Shown piece by piece: positions 1 to 8,393 of a stretch of DNA of 64,000 nt. Source of the DNA: Sphingopyxis sp. Root154 (GTDB taxonomy: Bacteria > Pseudomonadota > Alphaproteobacteria > Sphingomonadales > Sphingomonadaceae); assembly GCF_001427105.1 (NCBI RefSeq), contig NZ_LMGI01000002.1:539865-603864 (forward strand), in the 5' to 3' direction. Every line of letters begins with the position of its first letter. Within the stretch, counting starts at the first letter, position 1. The notes under the pieces are model-generated. The model was not told the DNA's origin, did no database searches, and saw nothing but the letters and a program-made list of their open reading frames with translations. Position numbers and translations under genes: made by a program.

Positions 1-1181
1 CATTTGCTATCGGGGTCGATCGCGCCTTGCCCGAAGGCAACGACCTCGCGCCCCTCCGCCTGGTGCTCATACCCGCCGATCGCGACGGTCACCACCTGCC
101 CCCTGTCGTTCGCGAACTGGCGCAGCAGCCGGTGATCGGCGCCATCGAAGCGCGGCTGCCATTCCATGGTTTCGACGCGCGCCTCGCCCCATCCCGGCGG
201 TGCTTCGACCGTCAGCGTATCGGGTAAAGGCGCGCTGCGCCCGCCGACAAATATCCCCCAACCGGCAAAGAGCAACGGCACCGCGAGTGCGACCGGCAGC
301 ACCGCTTTCGCTGGCCCGGCAAAGCGCGGCGCCCCGCCCAGTCCGCGCACATCGACCGCAGCGTCGTTCGCCGGCCGGTCGAACCAGCGGCGCGCGACGA
401 GCATGATGATCAGGATCACGGCGCCGAAGAAAAACCAGCCGTAAAAGACATGGTCGATCCCGCCCGCCGCCTCGATCCCCCAGATTTCTGCCGCGACCAT
501 CGTGCCATAGGCGCGCAGCGCGTTGGCAAGGATCGTCGTCGCGAGCGCAGCAACGACAAAGACGATCCGCCGCTTCCAGCTACGGAAGCACAGATGCACC
601 GCGAACACCGAATAAGCCAGCATTGCGATCAGGAAATTGACCCCCGAGCAGGCTTCGGCGACCTCGAAGAAACCGGCGGGCGTCGTGATGAACACGCCCT
701 CCATTTCCGCAGGGATGCCCGAGAGGTGGAGCAGGACCATGCTCATATGCGCGGTGAACGTCTGGAGCAGCGGCACCAGTTCCTCGCCGAACGGCACGAG
801 CAGCAGTGCATAGCCCAGCGGGAAGAGCAACGCGCGCACGAGCTTTTCGCCGAGCGTTACCGCGACCGCACCCTGCAACATGAGAACGAGACCCAGTTGG
901 CGGAACAGGCCGACCCCTGCGGCCTCGCCAACCAGCCACGCCAGCCCCGCGCCCGCCATCCACAGGAGCGCGGGCCACCAATAGGCCGGCGTCAGCGGCC
1001 GCAGGAGCGCCATCCGCTGCGACACCAGCCACCCGATCATCGGCACGATCAGCAGGCAGTGGGTGAAGGTCGAGCTGTTCCACCAGATACCCGCCACGTC
1101 GGCCGCCTCGCGCCAGAAGATCGCGAAGATCGCCGCTGACAAGAAGGCGAGCGCCGCAAGATGGCTTTGCCAGCGCGTCAT
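1..1181 (-). CDS. xrtA: Exosortase A with EpsI-type C-terminal domain (3' end cut by window edge)
   Basis: Polytopic inner-membrane cysteine enzyme that in this family is thought to recognise PEP-CTERM sorting tails, cleave them and pass the protein to the envelope. The minus-strand frame from the ATG gives 393 codons before the edge. Repeated hydrophobic segments carry the three family catalytic residues: Cys178 in VAEACSG, Arg223 in NALRAYG and His244 in GIDHVFYGW. After the last membrane segment (about residues 295-313) the chain turns soluble (TLTVEAPPGW onward) and matches the layout of the EpsI domain fused to XrtA in sphingomonads. The ATG overlaps the stop of the upstream glycosyltransferase as ATGA, so translation is probably coupled. 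The stop codon and the end of the EpsI part lie outside the window. Family and active-site residues are directly visible; the sorting role is family knowledge. Confidence 0.93.
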   Translation of the reverse strand, partial: MTRWQSHLAALAFLSAAIFAIFWREAADVAGIWWNSSTFTHCLLIVPMIGWLVSQRMALLRPLTPAYWWPALLWMAGAGLAWLVGEAAGVGLFRQLGLVLMLQGAVAVTLGEKLVRALLFPLGYALLLVPFGEELVPLLQTFTAHMSMVLLHLSGIPAEMEGVFITTPAGFFEVAEACSGVNFLIAMLAYSVFAVHLCFRSWKRRIVFVVAALATTILANALRAYGTMVAAEIWGIEAAGGIDHVFYGWFFFGAVILIIMLVARRWFDRPANDAAVDVRGLGGAPRFAGPAKAVLPVALAVPLLFAGWGIFVGGRSAPLPDTLTVEAPPGWGEARVETMEWQPRFDGADHRLLRQFANDRGQVVTVAIGGYEHQAEGREVVAFGQGAIDPDSK

Positions 1182-2383
1182 GCGGACAGCCCCAGCAATT
1201 CTCCGAGCGGCGCGAGACGCGCGTCCCAGCCATAGCGCGCGATCATCCGCGCGCGCGCCGCTTGACCAATCGTTGCCGCCGCGGCTCGGTCGTCGAAGAG
1301 CGAGCACACCGCATCGGCCATCGTGGCCGCATCGCCGGCGACGAGCAGATGCTCGCCCGGTGTCGCGTCGATCCCCGTGGCGGCGGCGGCACTCGCGACC
1401 ACCGGACGCGCCATCGCCATCGCCTCGAGCAGCTTATTCTGGACACCGCGCGCGAGCAACAGCGGCGCGACCACGGCATCGGCGGCGGCGAGCCACGGCC
1501 GCACGTCGGGAACCTCGCCGGTGACCTTCACGCCAGGCATTTTTTCAAGCGAGCGTACCTCGTCGACCGGTGCACGACCGACGATTGCGAAGCTTGCTTG
1601 CGGGTGACGCTGACGGATGAGCGGCAGGATGTCATTTGCGAACCAGCGCACCGCATCGATATTGGGGCGGTAATCCATCTGGCCGGTGAAGACGGCAAGC
1701 GGTCCTTCGCCTGCCTCGACCGCGTCGAGCCGGATCGCCGGGTCGAACCGGTCGGTGTCGATGCCATTCTCGACTGCGCGCACCTTGTCTGCACCGAGTT
1801 CGCTCTGCTTACGAAACAAGGCCGCCTCCGCCTCACTCACGAACAGGCTGGCATCGACGCGGCGTGCCACCGCCGCCTCATAGGCGCGCAGCACGCGAGC
1901 CTCGCGCGCATGGACCCAGCTCAACGGCTGGCGTTTGTCCTGCTCGGCGTAGGTGGCGAATTTGGCGGAATCAACGTCGACGAAATCCATCAGGACCGGG
2001 CCATCGAAGCAGGCGGGCAGATATTGCGCCATCTGGCCGGAGAAGGCTACGATATGACTGATATCGCCTTGCGCCAGCAACCCTTCGACATAGCGCTGCA
2101 GCACGGCATTGCGGAACAAACGGTTCGATACCGGCTCGCCGCTGCGCACCGCCCCCATCAACGCCAGCGGACGCGAAACCTTACGCACTTCGATCGCCAA
2201 ACTTTTGCAAAGCGGCGCCATCTTTTCGCGAGCGATGGCGGCGTCTTCCGCATTATCGGCGAGCGCCGCGACATGCACGGGCGCGAGCTTTGTCAGCGCC
2301 TCGAACATATGCCAGCTGCGGATCCGGTCGCCGCGGTCGGGGGGCCAGGGCGCGCGGTGAACGAGGAACAGGATTTCGGGCAC
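1178..2383 (-). CDS. XrtA-associated glycosyltransferase (TIGR03087-type, GT4-like)
   Basis: Likely transfers a sugar during assembly of the exopolysaccharide repeat unit at the cytoplasmic face of the inner membrane. The 401-residue protein opens with EILFLVHRAPWPPDRGDRIR, the typical N-terminal nucleotide-sugar-fold start of the family, and ends in a GT-B C-terminal domain (GVKVTGEVPDVRPWLAAAD followed by GVQNKLLEAMAMARPVVAS), where the Glu of LLEAMA is the usual donor-binding residue. The GTG start overlaps the FemAB stop (TAGTG) and the stop overlaps the xrtA ATG, which fixes the start despite an open frame further upstream. TIGR03087 is the glycosyltransferase subfamily found next to exosortase genes. 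The donor and acceptor sugars cannot be told from sequence. Confidence 0.88.
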   Translation of the reverse strand: MPEILFLVHRAPWPPDRGDRIRSWHMFEALTKLAPVHVAALADNAEDAAIAREKMAPLCKSLAIEVRKVSRPLALMGAVRSGEPVSNRLFRNAVLQRYVEGLLAQGDISHIVAFSGQMAQYLPACFDGPVLMDFVDVDSAKFATYAEQDKRQPLSWVHAREARVLRAYEAAVARRVDASLFVSEAEAALFRKQSELGADKVRAVENGIDTDRFDPAIRLDAVEAGEGPLAVFTGQMDYRPNIDAVRWFANDILPLIRQRHPQASFAIVGRAPVDEVRSLEKMPGVKVTGEVPDVRPWLAAADAVVAPLLLARGVQNKLLEAMAMARPVVASAAAATGIDATPGEHLLVAGDAATMADAVCSLFDDRAAAATIGQAARARMIARYGWDARLAPLGELLGLSA

Positions 2384-3432
2384 TAGCCGAGACCGCGGGC
2401 GATCAGCGGGCCGATGCGGTTCGCCGCCCACAGCGGCAGTTTTTTCCACAGGTCGACTTGCAGCCGGTATTTGGCGCTGTTCGGGTTGGTGTCGCGCGCG
2501 GCTTCGCCCGGCGCGAGCCAGCGGGCGTAGGTGAGCGGTTGGGGTTCGAAGCCCCAGTTCTTCTTGTAGGCGAAGGGGCCGGTGCCGAGTTTCGAACGGC
2601 CGAAATCGAAGCGGGTGCAGCCCTTGGCGCGGGCGTGGCGCATCAGGGCGAAGTACATGAGTTCGTTGGCGCGGAGGCGGCGGGCGTCGACGGTGCCGCC
2701 GCCCCAATAGGGCATGACGGTGCCGCGCCAGTACAGGCTGAGGACGCTGGCGACAACTTCACGATCGTTGCGCACATTGAGGATGTCCGCGTCGTTGCCG
2801 AAAGCATCAATTACACATGAAAACAATGATTTAGGGAAAACTGGCGTGCCGAGGTTGCGGACGCTGGTCGCGTAGATGCGATAGTGGTCGACGCGGTCCT
2901 GTTCGGAGCGGCCGGTGGTGACGGTGAGGCCGCTTTCGAGCGCCTTGCGGACCTCCGCGCGTTGCTTGCGCGGGATGGCGAGGAGTTCGGCGTCGTCGTC
3001 GGCGGCGAGGTCGCGGGCGAAGCCGGCGTAGGTGCCCTCCTCGACTTGCCAGCCCGCGGGCTGCGGTCCGCCGCGCAGTTCGACCGACGGGACACCGAGC
3101 GACTTCGCCATGTCCGCCGCGCCCTGTGCGAGCGTTGCCGCGACCGCCGCATTGTCGGCGAGGATGCCGCCGTCCACCGCGAAGCCGCTGCCGACCAACG
3201 CCTGACCGAATAGAGGCGAGCGGACATGGTGGAGCGGCAGCAGGCCGGTCAGCGCGCCGCTCGCATCGCGCGCGGTGACGAGGTGGCAGCGGTGGCCGGT
3301 CGCCTTGGTGATCGCCTCGCACCAGGCGCGGGTGTGGAAGGGCGTCGCGTCGGGGTGCGCGGCGACATAGGTGTCCCACGCAGTGGCGTCGGACAGCGGT
3401 GCGGCGGTGAGGCTCGACACAGGCGCGTTCAC
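2383..3432 (-). CDS. FemAB-like protein of the XrtA/PEP-CTERM system (TIGR03019-type)
   Basis: A 349-residue protein with two GNAT-like halves, related to FemAB peptidyltransferases that add amino acids from aminoacyl-tRNA to cell-wall precursors. In exosortase loci it presumably adds an amino-acyl group to the polysaccharide or its carrier, but this is untested. Visible family features are HTRAWCEAITKATGH near residue 35, IPRKQRAEVRKALE in the middle, and ELMYFALMRHARAKGCTRFDFGRSK followed by GTGPFAYKKNWGFE near the end, the last being the conserved C-terminal GNAT core. The GTG start is set by a GTGA overlap with the deacetylase stop, and the stop overlaps the glycosyltransferase start. A roughly 43-base AT-rich patch (2801-2843) encodes PVFPKSLFSCVIDAFGND with codons unlike the rest of the gene. 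Confidence 0.87.
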   Translation of the reverse strand: MNAPVSSLTAAPLSDATAWDTYVAAHPDATPFHTRAWCEAITKATGHRCHLVTARDASGALTGLLPLHHVRSPLFGQALVGSGFAVDGGILADNAAVAATLAQGAADMAKSLGVPSVELRGGPQPAGWQVEEGTYAGFARDLAADDDAELLAIPRKQRAEVRKALESGLTVTTGRSEQDRVDHYRIYATSVRNLGTPVFPKSLFSCVIDAFGNDADILNVRNDREVVASVLSLYWRGTVMPYWGGGTVDARRLRANELMYFALMRHARAKGCTRFDFGRSKLGTGPFAYKKNWGFEPQPLTYARWLAPGEAARDTNPNSAKYRLQVDLWKKLPLWAANRIGPLIARGLG

Positions 3433-4289
3433 GCCGCGGCGCGCCAGGGCTGCGCGCGCTGCTGCTGCGCGGGGAGCAGGGCGTCGGCGCGGGTCCATTC
3501 GAAATCGGCGAGCAATTTCTTCAGCTTGCCAGCCATCGCCGACAAGCCGCTGTAATGGCGGATCTTCGACCGGATCGGCGCATCGGCGACGCGCGGCTGG
3601 CCGGGGTCGATTTCCCATGGGTGGAAATAGAGGATCGCCGGATGCCCCTCTGCGTTCATTCGCGCGATCGCCCAGCGCGTGAAACCATAGGGCAGCATCC
3701 GCATGAAGCCGCCGCCCCCCGCCGCGAGCGTCCGCCCGGCAAAGCGCGCGGTCGTGACCGGCCATTCGACGAGGTCGCTGTCGGGAAGCGGGCGCCACGC
3801 ATGGCGTGGGCTTTGCGGCCAGCCATAATGATCGTGGACCACCGGCGCGACGCTCGACGAATAGGCATAGCCCTGTTCGGCGAGCACCGTATGCGCCCAC
3901 GGCGTGCGCGTATCGACCGAGAAGCTGGGCGCGCGATAGCCGCGGATCGCGACACCGCCGAGGTCTTCGAGGATCACCTGTGTCTGCTTGAGGTCGGCGG
4001 CGAATTCGTCGGCGGTCATATTGAACACGCGCTTGTGATCGTAGCCGTGGCTGGCGAGTTCGTGCCCCGCCGCGACGATGCGCTTGATCAGCGCGGGATA
4101 GCGTTCGGCCACCCAGCCGAGAGTGAAGAAGGTGCCCTTGGCGCCGGCATCGGCGAAAATCTGCAGCACCGCGTCGCAATTCGCCTCGACGCGGCATTCG
4201 AGGCTCGGCCAGTCGGCGCGGTCGATCGTGCGCTCAAAGGCGCCGACCTGGAACCAGTCCTCGACATCGACCGACAGGCCGTTCTGCAT
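3429..4289 (-). CDS. XrtA-system polysaccharide deacetylase (NodB domain with DUF3473 tail)
   Basis: Metal-dependent de-N-acetylase expected to remove acetyl groups from sugar residues of the exopolysaccharide. The 286-residue protein carries the NodB motifs: SVDVEDW (Asp8 and Asp11) at the start, metal-binding His76 and His81 in HELASHGYDH, the RGYRAPSFS motif near residue 119, and YFHPWEID near residue 223 with the catalytic-site His. Its size and C-terminal region fit the exosortase-associated subgroup (TIGR03006). A strong ribosome site (AAGGTGAGG) lies just before the ATG, and the stop overlaps the FemAB GTG. There is no signal peptide, so it probably acts on lipid-linked precursors in the cytoplasm or is exported without a classical signal. 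Substrate unknown. Confidence 0.9.
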   Translation of the reverse strand: MQNGLSVDVEDWFQVGAFERTIDRADWPSLECRVEANCDAVLQIFADAGAKGTFFTLGWVAERYPALIKRIVAAGHELASHGYDHKRVFNMTADEFAADLKQTQVILEDLGGVAIRGYRAPSFSVDTRTPWAHTVLAEQGYAYSSSVAPVVHDHYGWPQSPRHAWRPLPDSDLVEWPVTTARFAGRTLAAGGGGFMRMLPYGFTRWAIARMNAEGHPAILYFHPWEIDPGQPRVADAPIRSKIRHYSGLSAMAGKLKKLLADFEWTRADALLPAQQQRAQPWRAAA

Positions 4290-4334
4290 TTTTCCTCACC
4301 TTCATCAGCGAGATAGCCGATTTTGGCCGGGTTG

Positions 4335-5621
4335 TCAGGCAGCCCAGGTCCGCGAATTCTGCGGGTTGGGGGCATTGTCCGGATCGCGCTCGACCCATTC
4401 GATCAACAGGTCGAGCACGCGGCGGAGCGCGGCATCCTGTTCGACAAGCCGCGCCTCGAGCGAGGCGATCTGCTTTTCGAGCGCCGCCAGATGTTCGGGG
4501 TCGATCGCGGGTGCCGCCGGAGCGGGTGCGTCGGCCGCGGCGTCGGGCGCGAGTTCCAGAACCTCGGCCTCGGGCTCCACCGGCTTCGGCGGGGTCAGCG
4601 TGACGACGCGCGCCGGTTCGGCGGGCGCTGCGAAGGGCGGAGGTCCATCGGCGGCGGGCTCGGCGGCGCGCTGCGGCCATTCGAGCGGCGCTTCGTTGGC
4701 GGGCGTCGGAACGGCGAACGGCGCGGGGGTCGGTGCCACCGCAGCGGCGGCCGCCGCAACGACCTGGTCGACGGGCAGCGGTGCGAGTGTCGACGCGTCG
4801 ATGCCGCGATCGGCCTCGATCTCGGCCACGACCGAACGCACATTCTGCGCGGTGATGCGGTGCATCTGTTCGACCGCGCCGTAAAGCAGCAGGCGGCTGA
4901 CGAGCACGTTCAATTTGCGCGGCACGCCCTCGCTATAGTCGAAGATTTCCTCGAACGCGTCGGGGCTGAAGCTGGGGTTGCCCGTCCAGCCGACCTTGCC
5001 GAGACGATGGAGGATATAGGGTTCGACCTCCTCGGGCTCCATCGGATCGAGGTGGTGCGTCGCGATCACGCGCTGGCGGAGCTGTTCGAGCGCCGGCGAA
5101 TGGAAGAGTGTCTGGCGGAATTCGGGCTGGCCGAGCAGGAAGATCTGGAGCAGCGAATGGCCGCCGAGCTGGAAGTTCGACAGCATGCGCAGCTCTTCGA
5201 GCGCCGAGATCGCGAGATTCTGTCCCTCGTCGACGATCAGCAAAGTACGGCGGCCGGCGCGCGCCTGTTCGCGCAGATATTGCTCCATCGAGCGCAGCAG
5301 TTCGGCCTTGCTCTGCCCTTCCCATTCGATGCCGAACTGTTCGGCGACGAGGCGGAGAAGATCGTCGCCCTCGACCTGCGTCGACACCAGCTTGACCGCG
5401 GTCAGGCGGTTGGCGTCGATCGTGTTCATCAGATGGCCGACGAGCGTCGTCTTGCCCGCGCCGACATCGCCGGTGATGACGATAAAGCCCTCGCCCTGCG
5501 CAAGGCCATAGCCGAGGTAGGACATCGCCTTCCGGTGGGTGCCGCTTTCGAAATAGAAATGCGGGTCTGGCGTCAGCTGGAACGGACGCCCGGTGAAACC
5601 ATAGAACTGATCGTACATCAC
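4335..5621 (-). CDS. XrtA-associated AAA-type ATPase (TIGR03015-type, ExeA-like)
   Basis: ATPase of the ExeA/GspA-like group encoded in exosortase loci. The 428-residue protein starts with MMYDQFYGFTGRPFQLTPDP, the typical start of this family, then has Walker A GDVGAGKTT (residues 51-59) and Walker B LLIVDEGQ (Asp131, Glu132). The sensor and helical region runs to about residue 270. From about 280 to 370 it is rich in Ala, Pro and Glu, and a short predicted coiled coil follows (EHLAALEKQIASLEARLVEQ). It has no signal peptide or membrane segment. The partner is unknown; by analogy with ExeA it may help assemble or energise an envelope complex, here the polysaccharide machinery. It lies 19 bases after the outer-membrane protein gene and 45 bases before the deacetylase. 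Confidence 0.88.
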   Translation of the reverse strand: MMYDQFYGFTGRPFQLTPDPHFYFESGTHRKAMSYLGYGLAQGEGFIVITGDVGAGKTTLVGHLMNTIDANRLTAVKLVSTQVEGDDLLRLVAEQFGIEWEGQSKAELLRSMEQYLREQARAGRRTLLIVDEGQNLAISALEELRMLSNFQLGGHSLLQIFLLGQPEFRQTLFHSPALEQLRQRVIATHHLDPMEPEEVEPYILHRLGKVGWTGNPSFSPDAFEEIFDYSEGVPRKLNVLVSRLLLYGAVEQMHRITAQNVRSVVAEIEADRGIDASTLAPLPVDQVVAAAAAAVAPTPAPFAVPTPANEAPLEWPQRAAEPAADGPPPFAAPAEPARVVTLTPPKPVEPEAEVLELAPDAAADAPAPAAPAIDPEHLAALEKQIASLEARLVEQDAALRRVLDLLIEWVERDPDNAPNPQNSRTWAA

Positions 5622-5640
5622 AAAAATTCCCGTTGCCTGG

Positions 5641-7353
5641 TCAGAAGTTGTAACGAAGTCCCACCAAAGCTGAACCGATAAGCTGACTGTTGAAGCCTTC
5701 CTGGTCGAAGGCGTTGAGGCTGGCCGCCGCGGTCCCCGTGAGACCGCGCCAGAAGCGCCGCGAATAGGATGTGGTCAGGCCGGCCGACTGGACATCGCTG
5801 GCGCCCGGCGCACCATTGTCGAAATAATTGACATAACCCGACAGGGAGAGGTCGGAATCGGCGTCGAGCTGACGCGCCGCCGACACGAAGAGATAATAAT
5901 TCTCGTCCTTGATCCCGTTGAGATTGGCGATCGGCGACAGCAAGGGCGCGAGCAGCTTGCGCTGGTCGTAACCGAGGCCGACGCCGTAGCTCCATCCACT
6001 GAAGCGCGACGACAAAGTCGCCTGCACGCCGCGGCTGCGATATTGCGCCGACGTCGCGCTGCCGAGCTGGTTGCTGAGGCAGCCGCCGCCCTGCTGGCCG
6101 AAGACGCAGGGATTGACGTCGCCGCCGATCGGGTTGCGCGTCGGGTCGAACTGCGTCGGCAGCGCGGCGAGCCCGCTCGACAAGCCGCGGCCAAGGCTGG
6201 ACAATCCGTCGTAGACGCCGACCTGGATCGAGGTCGCGTGATCGGCGCGATAGGTGAAGCTGCCGGTGTAGATGGTGTCGCCATAGCGGCGGCCGACTCT
6301 CGCCGTAAGGGAGGTGCGGCGGCTGGGCTGCCACATCACGCCGGCGTCCCAGATCAGCCCGTCGGTGTCGAACGACAGCTGGCGCGGGGTCGATTTGTCG
6401 GTGATGAAGCGGCCGCTCGCGTCGCGCACGGGGACACCATTAGCGTCGACCACCGGATTGCGCTGGCCGATCTCAATGTCCTCGTAGCCGACCCCGCCGA
6501 GCAGCGCGACCGTCGGGCCGATCGGCACCGTCACATCGGCGCGGGCATATTTGCCCTCGTAGCGCTGGTCGAGCTGGCTCGCATCCTCGCGCTCGTACCC
6601 GCCCGACACCTGCCATCCGAACGGCAAATCGCCGGGCCGTGCGCCGAGGCTGGCCCACGCGACATGGTTGGTCGAGCTGTCGAAAATATCCTGCGGCTGC
6701 GTGCCCGGCGACAGGATCGCGGGCTGGTCCACATCAACCTTGGTATAACCGAAGCGATAGCCAGCGCCGACGTCGAGCCCCCCGATGCGCCGCGCGAAGG
6801 TCGGACCGGCGTAGAGCGAATAGAGGTTCGCGACATTGCTGGCGTCGCCGATCAACAGACCGCTCGCGGCGCCCTGTCCGTCGGCGCGCGAGCGGGTGGC
6901 GAGCGCGCCGCCTTCGAGATTCAGGCCGCGCGCCGCCTCGATCCGTCCGCGGGCCAGACCACTGATCGTGTCCGAATCGCCGAGGCCGCCATTCCATCCG
7001 ATGCGGTGTTCGTAGCGCAACGTACCCGCGAGTTCGGCGCGGTTCGTCACGATCGACGCGTCGACGCCGACCGCGAGGTTCGTATAGGTGAGGACGTCGC
7101 CGCCGTTCTTGAGGTCGGCGGTCAGCACCTGGCCGATTTCGAGATAGGGGCTGACGTCGACCTGACGCTGCGACCGGCGGCCTTCGGCGCGTTTCGCCGC
7201 GCGGCCTTCGGAGGCCGGTGCGCCGGCCGCAGGCGCGTTGCCGCTGCCCGTTCCGGGATCGCCCGAAAATTGCGCGTGCGCGCTCGTCGCCGTCCCGGCG
7301 AGCAAAAGGGCCGCCAGCGTCCCCATGGTACGCATGGTGGTGCTGCGCATCAT
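5641..7353 (-). CDS. XrtA-system outer-membrane protein (TIGR03016-type beta-barrel)
   Basis: Predicted outer-membrane beta-barrel of the PEP-CTERM/EPS system, 570 residues. It begins with a signal peptide (hydrophobic LAALLLAGTATSAHA, cleavage expected after Ala27) and then an Ala/Gly-rich linker. From about residue 60 it is a chain of alternating short strands (for example RTSLTARVGRRYGDTIYTGS, SGWSYGVGLGYDQRK) and ends in VGLRYNF, a C-terminal aromatic typical of barrels inserted by the Bam machine. The start is the ATG pair at 7353/7350; the first ATG overlaps the kinase stop (ATGA), which favours it over an in-frame extension further upstream. It may form the polysaccharide exit channel together with the Wza-like lipoprotein; this is inferred from position only. 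Confidence 0.85.
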   Translation of the reverse strand: MMRSTTMRTMGTLAALLLAGTATSAHAQFSGDPGTGSGNAPAAGAPASEGRAAKRAEGRRSQRQVDVSPYLEIGQVLTADLKNGGDVLTYTNLAVGVDASIVTNRAELAGTLRYEHRIGWNGGLGDSDTISGLARGRIEAARGLNLEGGALATRSRADGQGAASGLLIGDASNVANLYSLYAGPTFARRIGGLDVGAGYRFGYTKVDVDQPAILSPGTQPQDIFDSSTNHVAWASLGARPGDLPFGWQVSGGYEREDASQLDQRYEGKYARADVTVPIGPTVALLGGVGYEDIEIGQRNPVVDANGVPVRDASGRFITDKSTPRQLSFDTDGLIWDAGVMWQPSRRTSLTARVGRRYGDTIYTGSFTYRADHATSIQVGVYDGLSSLGRGLSSGLAALPTQFDPTRNPIGGDVNPCVFGQQGGGCLSNQLGSATSAQYRSRGVQATLSSRFSGWSYGVGLGYDQRKLLAPLLSPIANLNGIKDENYYLFVSAARQLDADSDLSLSGYVNYFDNGAPGASDVQSAGLTTSYSRRFWRGLTGTAAASLNAFDQEGFNSQLIGSALVGLRYNF

Positions 7354-8393
7354 GCGCCTCCCTGTCCGTAATAAGTCCCGAAGCGGCGGCCGCCCGGCGA
7401 AAATTTGACCCCGTTGAGGAGCAGCTGGATATGCGGACACGCTCCCATCAGGCCGATCGCGTCGCGCAGTGCGGATTCGAGCGTCTCGTCGGCGCGCACG
7501 ACCATGATCGTCTGGCCGACATGCCCCGCGAGCACCGCGGCGGGCGATGCCGCGAGCACCGGCGGCGAATCGATGATGAGGATGCGGCCCGGCGCGCCGG
7601 CTTCGAGCTGCGCGAGCAAAGCCTCGGTCCGCGCCGAGGCGAGAAGTTCGGTGTCGTGCATATGCCCGGTGCCCGCGGGCATGACTTTCAGCCCCGAAAT
7701 GTCGGTCTGGATCAGGCAGTCACCGAGCGGCAGATGCGGATCGGCGAGCGCGTCCATCAGGCCGGGGCCATCATCGAGCCCGAGCGCTTCGAGCACGCTG
7801 GGCTTGGCGATGTCGGCGTCGATCAGCAGCACGTCGTGATCGGCCTCGACAGCGAGGCTGAGCGCGAGATTGACCGCCGAGAAGGTCTTGCCCTCGCCCG
7901 GGTTCGCCGACGCAATCAGCACGCGGTGGCCGCGCGGCAGGATCGGGCGATTGCCGACGCCGCCGAAATTGCGGATCAGCTCGCGCTTCACGATGCGATA
8001 TTCTTCGGAAATGCCGGTGACCGGGGTGCCGGGCACGATCATGCCGCGCGACGCGAGGCGCGCACGATCGATCGTTCCCTGCCGCGTCGGGACGACCGCG
8101 GGCGCCGCCTTGGCGACATCCTTGCGCGGCGACGGCTTGGGCGCCGCGGGCGCGGCCTCGACGACGGGCGCCGCCTCGACGACAGGGTCGAGGATTTCAG
8201 GCTGCGGCGCGTCCGCGGCGGGTTCCGGCTTCGCCATCTTCGTCTTTTTGGGCGCTTCGGGCGGCAGCTTCGACACGTCGATCGTCGGCGCATTGGCGGC
8301 GGGATCGAGGCCGAACATGTCGGCAGCGCGTTCGAGGAGCGAGGGCGGGCGCTTGACTTTGCGTTGGTCGTTCATGTCATCATCCCCCGTCAC
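7350..8393 (-). CDS. XrtA-associated bacterial tyrosine autokinase (CpsD/CapB-like)
   Basis: Cytoplasmic BY-kinase that would control polysaccharide chain length through autophosphorylation together with the Wzz-like protein encoded just upstream. The 347-residue protein has a Pro/Ala/Lys-rich N-terminal segment (to about residue 105), then Walker A in ASANPGEGKTF (about residues 161-171), Walker A' in VLLIDADI (about 188-195) and ILIIDSPPVLA as Walker B. The C-terminal tail holds only a Tyr-Tyr pair (GTYYGQGGA) rather than the long tyrosine cluster of Wzc, as is usual for the exosortase subfamily (TIGR03018). The GTG start makes a GTGA overlap with the stop of the chain-length gene. An alternative ATG at 8375 is preceded by GGGGGA and could be the real start (341 residues). 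Confidence 0.88.
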   Translation of the reverse strand: MTGDDDMNDQRKVKRPPSLLERAADMFGLDPAANAPTIDVSKLPPEAPKKTKMAKPEPAADAPQPEILDPVVEAAPVVEAAPAAPKPSPRKDVAKAAPAVVPTRQGTIDRARLASRGMIVPGTPVTGISEEYRIVKRELIRNFGGVGNRPILPRGHRVLIASANPGEGKTFSAVNLALSLAVEADHDVLLIDADIAKPSVLEALGLDDGPGLMDALADPHLPLGDCLIQTDISGLKVMPAGTGHMHDTELLASARTEALLAQLEAGAPGRILIIDSPPVLAASPAAVLAGHVGQTIMVVRADETLESALRDAIGLMGACPHIQLLLNGVKFSPGGRRFGTYYGQGGA

